Position numbers and translations under genes: made by a program. Below, piece by piece: positions 58,401 through 64,000 of a stretch of 64,000 nucleotides of DNA. Positions within the stretch are counted from its first letter, which is position 1. Each line of letters begins with the position of its first letter. The DNA is from Nipponacmea schrenckii (taxonomy: Eukaryota; Mollusca; Gastropoda; Lottiidae), in contig CM060200.1 of the NCBI GenBank assembly GCA_030562195.1, positions 27,071,023 to 27,135,022 of the forward strand. Direction: 5' to 3'. The notes under the pieces are model-generated. The model was not told where the DNA came from. It searched no databases and worked only from the letters and a program-made list of their open reading frames with translations.

Positions 58401-60600
58401 TCGAACATATCTAATAGAGTTATTGTTCTTTAAAACGTGTTAAATTTATTGTTTACAAGACAGAGAGGGCTGGTTTCTTCATGAAATTTGATGAAACTTA
58501 GTATGAGCCTTTGATAAGACACACAAAGAATACTTTCAGTAAAGATTGTGCCTTATGGCCCTTGCTCAATTTTTTGTGAATGTTATTTTCTTTGTATGAT
58601 ATTGTGATTTGCAAATATTGTGTATTCAATTTGAGTAGTTTCCCTTGAAAGAAAATGGGGGTCTTTGAAAGAGTAGTTGAGTAAGTTATATCTATTGATT
58701 TATGGGCCATTCTATCACATTTAAACTTCAACAAATCACCAAGTAAGCCCAGGCTTGACATTTTATCAGATCACTTGTAAAATATTGCATTTACTGATAC
58801 CTCTTGTCCACCGCCCGAATAACTAAGGCTGCCAATGGTGGGCGTATTACGACTGGCCATCGCTATTTTTATCGGATTTGATAAAACTTGCTGTGATCAT
58901 TAATATTGATGAGATCTCGGACAAATTCGAATTTGGCGAATTTCGATAAACGGTTTTTGAGTAATTGCACTCGACTTAGTCAAAACGCGTCAAAATTGGC
59001 TTGTGAACGCGATAGAGACTACAGTTTTTATCGGATTTGAATGAAACTTGCTGTGACCATTTATATTGATGAGATCTCGGACAAGTTCGAAATTGGCGAT
59101 TTTTCGACGAACGGTTTTTGAGTTATTGCACTTGATTTAATCAAAACGCGTCAAAATTTGCTTGTGAACGCGATAGAGACAACAGTTTTCAATGGATTTG
59201 AATGAAACTTGCTGTGATTATTTATATTGAAGAAATCTCGGACAAGTTTTAAATTGGCGATTTTTCGATAAACTCTTTTGAGTTATTGCGCTTGACTTAG
59301 TCAAACGCGTAAAAATTGGCTTGTATAGAGACTACATTTTTCATTGGATTTGAATGAAACTTGTTGCGATTATTTATATAGATGAGACCTGGACGAATTC
59401 GAAATAGGCGATTTTTCGATGAATGGTTTTTGATTTATTGCACTTGACAGTCAAAACGCGTCAAAATTGGCTTGTGAACGCGATAGAGATCACAATTTCC
59501 ATTGGATTTGAATGAAACTTGCTGTGATTATTTATATTGATGAGCTCTTAAACAAGTTTGATAGGGACGATTTTTCGATGAATGGTTTTTGAGTTATTAC
59601 ACTTGACTTAAAACAGACTTGTAAACACCACAGAGACAACAGTTTTCATCTGATTAGAATGAAATTTGGTGTGATTATTGAAGTTGATGGGATCTTTGTC
59701 AAGTACAAAATTGACGATTTTTTTGATGGACCGTTTCTTAGGTATTGCACTTGAGTATTCAAAATACTGTGAAATTGGCTTGTGATTTCTATAGACAAAA
59801 CAGTTTTCATTTGATTCAAATCAGACTTGGTGTGAACATTTATATTGATGAGAACTTGGATTAGAACTAAATAATGTTGGAGTTTCTGCCTGTGTTAAAA
59901 CAGAAAATATATTTTAAAGTGGACGTATCTTGCTAGGCAACCTCTGTCACTATCGTTATCATCATGTATCACCTTGATCACATCATATCAATCATTATCA
60001 TGAATATCACCATAATTATTATCATCAAGTATCACAATGATCATTATCAATCATTATCATGATAATCACCATATCATCATCATGTATAACCACCATCATT
60101 ATCACATCATTATCATTCATTATCATAATTATCATCATCAAGTATCACCATAATGACCACATCTTCAACTAATCACCATTACTATAATCATCATCAATGC
60201 ATCATCATTATCACTATCCCTATTCCTTTTCTAGCTGTAGATATGAAATCCAATAAGGAAGGATCTATATATACTGGTGAACCTAAAGTGTCTAAAGCCG
60301 ATTGTACCGTGACTGTTGAAGATGATAACATGATGGATATTGTTAGTGGAAAATTAGCGGCTCCTCAGGTAACATCTTTATAAGCTTCAAACTAAATTCC
60401 ATTAAACTAATAAAATTGAAATAATGTTTTGAATTTTAAATACTTAAATTGACTTTTTCATTTTCAATTTATTCATGATACAAAGATTAATGTAATTAAC
60501 AATTTTTTAGGCGTTTATGAGTGGCAAGTTGAAGGTGAAAGGCAACATTATGTTGGCTCAGAAATTGGGACAACTATTTCAAGAACAATCCAAACTGTAG
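31465..60600 (+). CDS. HSD17B4: Peroxisomal multifunctional enzyme type 2 (D-bifunctional protein)
   Basis: Twenty-two exons, all in phase, 739 residues: 31465-31522, 32857-32910, 33376-33483, 33868-33927, 34172-34240, 34573-34657, 35107-35171, 35654-35776, 35992-36108, 42258-42323, 42615-42677, 43277-43459, 43758-43915, 45133-45256, 45953-46125, 51125-51194, 51656-51762, 54995-55081, 55427-55516, 56016-56151, 60235-60368, 60511-60600. The SDR part (1 to about 300) has [15 protein letters not shown] at 98-101 and the triad S151, Y164, K168, and makes 3-ketoacyl-CoA from (3R)-hydroxyacyl-CoA. The 2-enoyl-CoA hydratase 2 hot-dog part (about 310-600) has [10 protein letters not shown] with D511 and H516. 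The SCP-2-like lipid-binding part (about 620-739) ends in the PTS1 signal SKL. It catalyses the middle steps of peroxisomal beta-oxidation of very-long-chain and branched fatty acids. Length and residue numbers nearly equal the 736-residue human enzyme. The introns hold a Penelope-like element and several minisatellites. Confidence 0.97.
35290..35545 (+). mobile_element. SINE-like element in HSD17B4 intron 7
   Basis: Shares ordered phrases with 30540-30890: ATGGGACAATA, AGGCTCATGCC.CTG and TGTCTTCAT. More diverged than that copy. No clear target duplication. Confidence 0.35.
36413..38515 (-). pseudogene. Penelope-type reverse transcriptase with GIY-YIG start (broken)
   Basis: Segments in order: 38515-38300 has [20 protein letters not shown], the typical Penelope N-terminus. 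38162-37668 has [20 protein letters not shown] and [11 protein letters not shown]. 37702-36812 has [48 protein letters not shown] (catalytic DD) and, at the end, [20 protein letters not shown], which begins the GIY-YIG endonuclease with its CxxC. After a TAG near 36810 the nuclease part continues as [20 protein letters not shown] to about 36413. Frames break near 38300, 38160 and 37690. In intact relatives the RT copies the RNA from a nicked target and GIY-YIG makes the nick. Confidence 0.88.
38494..39009 (-). CDS. SGNH-hydrolase-like frame of the Penelope-like element
   Basis: An open minus-strand frame of about 171 codons with no ATG, just after a TGA at 39012. It reads [13 protein letters not shown], then [27 protein letters not shown] and [15 protein letters not shown]. 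This order matches SGNH/GDSL esterases: block I GDS (here GSS), the YPGAR strand, the GxND-like block III (GLNN) and the D-x-x-H block V (D-N-I-H). The block I Asp is replaced by Ser, so activity is uncertain. Esterase domains are established in CR1-type LINE ORF1s; in a Penelope-like element I do not know of a standard example. It sits directly upstream of the RT and downstream of the basic frame ending at 39031, possibly once a single protein. Confidence 0.6.
   Translation of the reverse strand, partial: KDKSKRSIPQLTKPTVITGSSNVSNILFLHPDTQAESYPGARIQHINTLLSKISPTTIPKNLLFHVGLNNRQEAGESIHRRMLELLKLAKSKFPSATHYASQFPYSRELQLAEPHLVNNLQKFNSLLYHKPSTNAHTIPRFNGVVSVISDNIHWMSPTAKDIYFSWVSHLN
39031..39976 (-). 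CDS. Penelope-like element 5' frame: N/P/Y-rich then basic, Pro/Thr-rich
   Basis: The N-terminal part (39976 to about 39720) starts [19 protein letters not shown] and is a run of short [20 protein letters not shown] repeats, intrinsically disordered. After a frame change near 39700-39600 it continues as [15 protein letters not shown], a predicted helical, charged stretch ([20 protein letters not shown]), then a tail rich in [17 protein letters not shown] and [10 protein letters not shown]. The composition suggests an RNA-binding or nuclear-localising accessory protein, by analogy to retroelement ORF1 proteins. No family recognised. Confidence 0.45.
40171..40216 (-). ncRNA. Hammerhead-ribozyme-like motif (type I, minimal)
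   Basis: On the minus strand: stem I strand TATAC (40216-40212), core CTGAAGA (40211-40205), one extra A, stem II GCTA/TAGC with an ATA loop (40203-40193), core GAAA (40192-40189), then the short palindromic stem III within ATCCGGAT. The predicted cleavage site follows C40181, and stem I closes with GTATA (40180-40176). The extra A after the core is unusual. Hammerheads with very short palindromic stem III are established in Penelope-like elements, so position and architecture agree. Confidence 0.62.
41285..42210. repeat. 37-bp minisatellite ending near HSD17B4 exon 10
   Basis: About 24 copies of a 37-bp unit (AACCCTAGGATATCCTAGAA then ACATTGTTAGAAGTTAA). The unit contains a perfect palindrome, CTAGGATATCCTAG. 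Copies become irregular in the last third. The array stops about 48 bp before the exon 10 acceptor (42258). Confidence 0.93.
44098..45085. repeat. 50-bp minisatellite ending near HSD17B4 exon 14
   Basis: About 19 to 20 copies of a 50-bp unit (GTGTAGTAGGCCTAGTTTAA then TACAGGTTAATAAGACCATG). Sub-variants (AGGAGGCC, GGCTAGTAA, GGTTATTAA) recur in blocks, showing local block duplications. It ends about 50 bp before exon 14 (45133). Each unit has TACAG|GTTAAT, acceptor-like and donor-like at once. Confidence 0.93.
46480..47595. repeat. CCGGAAGT-type dispersed repeat in HSD17B4 intron 15
   Basis: No exon here. Multiple ACCGGAAGT or ACTTCCGGT words and the phrases TAGGTCAA and GTGACC, as in 10071-13883, point to the same dispersed family. 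Confidence 0.5.
47596..48393. repeat. 50-bp minisatellite, first block (HSD17B4 intron 15)
   Basis: About 16 units of ATTGGTTATTATAATTGTTA then TATAATAATTGAACCCTATA then TTTTCAGATT. The inner TTATTATAATTGTTATATAATAATT is largely self-complementary. Every unit ends in CCCTATATTTTCAG or a close variant, identical to the real exon 16 acceptor. Confidence 0.95.
48394..50431. repeat. Insertion of CCGGAAGT / AGGTCA repeat inside the 50-bp array
   Basis: About 2 kb with no 50-bp unit splits the array. It starts with a T-rich tract (48411-48436). It contains two related halves of about 640 bp (from about 49180 and 49800), each with TGACCTTGACCTTTGG, then CTTCCGGTTTTATA, then GAGATGGGCGTGGCACATCC or a variant. 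Other words match 10071-13883. DR1-type AGGTCAAAGGTCA is at 49220-49232 and its inverse at 49259-49271. Confidence 0.75.
50432..51124. repeat. 50-bp minisatellite, second block, running into exon 16
   Basis: About 14 units of the same 50-bp repeat as 47596-48393. The last unit's TATATTTTCAG is the functional acceptor of HSD17B4 exon 16 (exon begins 51125). Confidence 0.95.
52100..52720. repeat. Dispersed repeat with internal tandem units (ATACGC family)
   Basis: Starts TTTTTATACGCAAACATGAA, followed by CCGTCCGTGGGTCTGTCCGT, then three to four diverged units of about 140-180 bp with GATTTGAATGAAACTTGG, TCTCGGACAAGTTCGAAAAT and GAGTTATGGCCCTTGATTAA. Related to 56530-59925. No protein frame. 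Confidence 0.65.
52721..54180. other. HSD17B4 intron 17, remaining part
   Basis: AT-rich intronic sequence, no exon or mobile element recognised. Confidence 0.4.
54185..54650. repeat. 52-bp minisatellite in HSD17B4 intron 17
   Basis: About eight to nine copies of GTCTCCCCTTTAACTTTCCT then CTACCCACATTATGAACAGC then AACAAAGATGGG. Pyrimidine-rich on the gene strand. It ends about 345 bp before exon 18, so it does not touch an acceptor. Confidence 0.9.
55860..56005. repeat. TTCATCATCAG repeat just before HSD17B4 exon 20
   Basis: About ten imperfect copies of GTTCATCATCAGTTCATCAT-type units. Exon 20 itself begins TCATCATCAG (56016), so the repeat word overlaps the splice junction and may have been generated from it. 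Confidence 0.85.
56290..56525. repeat. CAT/ATC-rich low-complexity tract
   Basis: Irregular TCATCATCA and TTATCACATCA words over about 230 bp in intron 20, similar to 59935-60225 at the other end of the same intron. Confidence 0.75.
56530..59925. repeat. Nested dispersed-repeat complex (ATACGCCCACAT family)
   Basis: Begins TTATACGCCCACATTATAAT followed by a CCGTCCGTCCGTC tract. A second start, TATACGCCCACACATAAATG with GTGGGCGTAT, is palindromic, at about 56780. Units with GATTTTGACCAAATTTGGTG and ATGAGTTATTGCCCTTGTTT repeat several times to about 58480. From 58850 to 59900 about seven units of about 155 bp carry CGATAGAGACTACAGTTTTT and ATTTGAATGAAACTTGCTGT. The complex separates CAT-rich tracts on both sides, consistent with insertion into one such tract. 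No coding frame. Confidence 0.7.
59935..60228. repeat. CAT/ATC-rich tract abutting HSD17B4 exon 21
   Basis: TATCATCATCA, TCATTATCACC and similar words over about 290 bp, ending within 10-20 bases of the pyrimidine tract CTATCCCTATTCCTTTTCTAG before exon 21 (60235). Confidence 0.85.
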
Positions 60601-61166
60601 ACATATTTTATACTATTTGTAAAAGCATTTAATTGTACCTTATATAAATTGTTATTTATGTTATAAAACTTCTTTTTGTAATTCAAGTGCTATTTCTATT
60701 ATTTCATCAATAATCATGTAACTATTGTTTTGTTTTTTTGGCTATATGTAAAAATAGTCTTGTTATTCACTTGAAAAGCTGTTTGTCTCGGCAAGATTTG
60801 TCTGGCATGCTCTATTAGGGCAACTCTATCGGATCAAGCTTTAGTTCGCTTGTAAAAATTAAATTCCACAGATAGTACAGTCGATGAAACCCCAATGAAG
60901 ATTCAATACTTAAATATCTGCTGAGACAATTGTTTTGTTTACTTCATTGCCACATAAAAAGGCCGTATGAATAAATTGGACGGAACTAATCCCGGTTTAT
61001 ATTGTAAATCATTATCTGTAGCTAACAAAGCTTTAAGAATTTGTACTGATGTAAAGGAATTAAGAATTCTTGAATATTGTATGAAAAACTGTATGCATTT
61101 AAAAATTTAAGAAATTGTAGATTGATTTTGAGAAATTCTTGAATGTAAATTATTGTATTAAATAAA
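60601..61166 (+). terminator. HSD17B4: HSD17B4 3' UTR and polyadenylation signals
   Basis: After the TAG at 60598-60600, AATAAA occurs at about 60970 and again at about 61161 (TTAAATAAATTATAATAC). Either could end the transcript; the second is in a typical AT-rich context. Which is used cannot be told from sequence. Confidence 0.5.
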
Positions 61167-61800
61167 TTATAATACATTATAGAAATATTTTATTTACATC
61201 ACCTTGGAAACTGATCATACTGATAAAGCCCTGTAAAATTTCACAGTCAAAGTGTAGATTTAGTTACGTTTTTTTTTTTTGCGGTGGAGAAACTATAGAA
61301 ACAAAAATTAAAAGAAACATCCGGATCTAGAATTTGATTAGTTACGGAAATCAAAGTTTAAAACATTGCCATCTAATGGTGCTTGATTTAAACTGTATCA
61401 TATTTCGAAATGAAACTCTACAACTTGATTGATAATAATAACGTTTGTCATGGTCCAAAAATCAGATTATCGACAATTTCTAATTTATTGGAGATCTTAT
61501 CAGTCCATATAAACACATTGAGTTTCATAATAATCGGATTGATAAAAACTCTAGCGTCTATAAAATAACATCCTTGTTCTGAAGCATTCATTAAGTCATT
61601 GACAATTTAAAGAAAATGTTGAAAAATTTGTCATGGAAACATCAACTTCGTCCATCATAAACACAAAAGCCTATTTTCTTATCAAAATCGGATAGAATCT
61701 TTATTATACAAACAAACAAGTTCTGACGCTATTGCACAAAAAAGGTTGCGGAAAAACAAGTTCGAGAAGCATCGTCGACTAGGAATCGACCAAGTTTAAT
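61167..61800. other. Intergenic, nothing recognised
   Basis: AT-rich sequence between the polyadenylation signals and the palindrome. Confidence 0.4.
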
Positions 61801-61805
61801 CTAAC

Positions 61806-61992
61806 AAATATTTTCGTTATTGGGATAACATTTTCTTTGTGTAGGACAGGTTCTAGTGCTGAAAATTGGCTGAGACCCGAACGGGTTTCGAACCAGCGAT
61901 TTCAGAAACCCGTTCGGGTCTAAGCTAATTTTCAGCACTAGAATCTGTGCTATACCAAGAAAGTGTTATCCCATTAACGAAAATATTGTTGC
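61806..61992. repeat. Long palindrome (about 85-bp arms) with tRNA-like B box
   Basis: Left arm about 61806-61892 and right arm about 61908-61992 are inverted copies at roughly 88-90 percent identity, from CAAATATTTTCGTTA to GACCCGAACGGGTTTC, separated by GAACCAGCGATTTCA. On the minus strand GGTTCGAAACCC matches an RNA polymerase III B box. A transcript would fold into one long hairpin. It may be a foldback element or a head-to-head pair of tRNA-derived SINE ends. Confidence 0.8.
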
Positions 61993-61999
61993 AACACCA

Positions 62000-63169
62000 C
62001 TTTCTAAATGACACTAAATCATCTCAAATTTTATCTAATATAACATAAAAATATCAAATCAATTTAGTTAAAAAAAAAGAAAAAAAGCTTCTATCATCGT
62101 CCGAAATATCTACCTCATATGATTTCTTCAACAATTCAACTGACTTGCAAATCGGATCTATGTTTGTGTTTCATGTTTATTGAGCAAACAGTTATTAACT
62201 AGTCTAGAAGATTATAAAATACAGCGGAATCGCCCCTCAGTTGTACAATATCTTTAGGCTAGAATGGTTTCACAAATAACTATTTATCATTCATGATATA
62301 TGGCTTGTTTTTCTTTATAAATAAAAGTGAAGACCAATATCATTTGTCAGATTCTTCATCATAAATGACTAGAATGCGCTTTGAAATAAGAAATAGATAG
62401 ATATATTTTATTTACAAAGCTATTGTTTTGTACATTGATTGAATAGAAAGCTTTCGGGGAATTGGAGAATGGTCCATTCTGCTTGGTTATTTACGGGAAC
62501 TAACTATCCCAGTGCGGTTTGAATGACGTCGAGCCAGAAACAACCAACAATGATCACCTACTTAAAAAAGATATTTTTAATTCCACTGATAATTATTTTA
62601 CTTGTGTATTTCCCAAGTCTTGATAATTTATAAATGAATAAATATATAGCGGTGGAAAATTAGCGTTTTCTTGGACTATCATAATAATTTTATTACTCAG
62701 TTTGTTTGGTTTGTTTTCACCGGCATCAACAAAACGACGCGCGAATTTGAATACGGTGGCTGTATGAATATTCTGGTTTGGAACCGTTTGCTTCTTTTCA
62801 TTCCTAATGATTATTTGTTACTCGGAAATTATTAACAAATATTCTCGCCTTATGTTAAACGTGGAAATTTACTTCATTTATGAACTACATTTTCAGACAT
62901 TTTGGTTAATTCTTCAACTCTGGTTGAAAGTTTGAATTTAGTCTGTGGTGTTTCCAGCAAAATTGGAACTTTGGAATTGATGTTTGATTTAATCTTTTTA
63001 GAGACGTTTTGATACGTTTGATAACAAGATTTATACATTTATATACCAAACTTATATTTTATATGATAGACATAGATCATGATAGTGTTGTTACTTTATT
63101 AAACTCTCTTTCTTAAGATTGATCTAGATTTCCGCGGATTCGTAAATTTCATCTTTGTTTTCTTTCAAA
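62000..63169. other. Intergenic, presumed upstream region of a following gene
   Basis: No coding exon is recognised. Around 62710-62770 (ACAAAACGACGCGCGAATTT) the sequence is locally richer in CG than its surroundings, which could belong to a promoter. Confidence 0.3.
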
Positions 63170-63206
63170 ATGTGGAGAAATTGGTTAATCGATCTCATTT
63201 TAACTG
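63170..63206 (+). CDS. Possible first exon of a downstream gene
   Basis: ATG at 63170 (context TTTCAAAATGTGG) opens MWRNWLIDLILT, then a split codon and a strong donor GTAAGTAG at 63207. A short start exon with a hydrophobic stretch would fit a signal peptide or membrane protein. No continuation is recognised in the last 800 bases, so this is a weak call. Confidence 0.3.
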
Positions 63207-63749
63207 GTAAGTAGATCTTTTATTACCATCGCGATTTGCGGAATTTTCAACAGACTGAAAATTGTGAATATTGCAAAAATTTGATATTTACACTGGGTTC
63301 TGCTGTTCACAATCTTTAAATAAATGATTTAAAATTAAGAATTGAAAAGATTGAACTAATAAAACAAAAGTCTTGGAGTTGCACTGCTGTTGATTTGTTT
63401 GAAACATTACTTGAAATATTACATCCTATAGTTAAATATTTTCGTGTGTGTTTATTTCTATGTAATTAATAGACGAAGAACAGCGCAAGCCTTGACAAGT
63501 TTTATTGAGAGATCTTAACTACATGCAGTGTTTCGTTTAGTGTTTCAAGATATTAAATTATTCATAATTTTATCCAGTATTTTACTTTATTTGTATTCAT
63601 TAAACATAGTACATGTATATAGTTTGTAATCCTAAGATCCTATCAAAAATACCAAATAAACGTTAGATAAAAACGTTTTAGAAGAAGAGGGCAGATATAA
63701 AGATACTTAATATGTTAGATACAGATATGATTAATTTGCTATAGTTATT

Positions 63750-63878
63750 TTAATTTTATTCAGCACCTTTCATCTTCACAATGTCAAGTTTTGACGAAAG
63801 AAGCTAATTAAGTAATTAGACGCAGTTCGTTTGACATGACGTAAAGACAACTTGGGAAAGATGCTGAATAAAATTAAG
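63750..63878. mobile_element. Short MITE-like inverted-repeat element
   Basis: TTAATTTTATTCAGCACCTT near 63751 and its near-complement AAAGATGCTGAATAAAATTAA near 63855 bracket about 125 bp. The interior has AAGCTAATTAAGTAATTAGA. Target duplication not resolved. Confidence 0.55.
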
Positions 63879-64000
63879 AAACATTGGTTTCTGGCCATTT
63901 TTACTTTTGCAATCGTACGAATGACTATTACCAATCATTTTCTGGCTCTATGATTTCATTTGGTACACCGTTAAGAACCACATTTCCAAAACTGGCACTT

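Noticed and set aside
1..64000. CRISPR arrays, bacterial operons or ribosome binding sites
   Set aside because: Repeats here are directly abutting minisatellites without unique spacers, and gene structure is spliced and eukaryotic.

Overview
The window looks like an animal nuclear genome. It is AT-rich, its genes are split into many small exons with GT/AG introns, and it is crowded with retroelements, foldback elements and minisatellites. The gene content (an animal expansin-like gene, a secreted beta-lactamase-fold hydrolase, MYDGF, a three-domain HSD17B4) and the repeat style (CCGGAAGT-rich and AGGTCA-rich dispersed repeats, Penelope-like and RNase H-type LINE copies) suggest a marine lophotrochozoan, most likely a mollusc. 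That placement is inference; nothing here fixes the species.

Layout. 1-1941: 3' part of an expansin-like gene (+). 2672-4400: 5'-truncated LINE with a long open reverse transcriptase frame (+). 4816-8920: five-exon serine hydrolase of the beta-lactamase/class C fold with signal peptide and hydrophobic C-terminus (+). 9215-9925: foldback DNA element. About 9920-27420: locally duplicated territory in which a short BTB-domain gene (-) exists three times (A 13.99-14.73 kb, B 19.86-21.01 kb, C 24.54-25.86 kb). Only C reads cleanly through all four exons. The duplicated unit also carries the 3' end of the hydrolase gene. Between B and C is a 90-bp minisatellite. 28687-31121: five-exon MYDGF homologue (-). 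31465-60600: complete 22-exon HSD17B4 (peroxisomal multifunctional enzyme 2) (+), head-to-head with MYDGF across about 340 bp. 60601-64000: 3' UTR, a long palindrome, a small inverted-repeat element, and possibly the first exon of another gene.

HSD17B4 was joined exon by exon. All 21 junctions keep phase and sum to 740 codons including the stop. The SDR triad falls at S151, Y164 and K168, the hydratase motif at D511 and H516, and the protein ends in the peroxisomal signal SKL. Intron 9 holds a decayed Penelope-like element (-) with a reverse transcriptase/GIY-YIG region, an upstream SGNH-hydrolase-like frame, a low-complexity N/P/Y-rich frame and a hammerhead-ribozyme-like motif.

The most unusual pattern is where the tandem repeats sit. 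Seven arrays of unrelated sequence lie within about 60 bp upstream of a 3' splice site (one expansin exon, MYDGF exon 3, HSD17B4 exons 10, 14, 16, 20 and 21), and I saw none beside a donor. In the 50-bp array before HSD17B4 exon 16 each unit carries a copy of the acceptor sequence itself, so the real acceptor is the last of about thirty near-identical ones.
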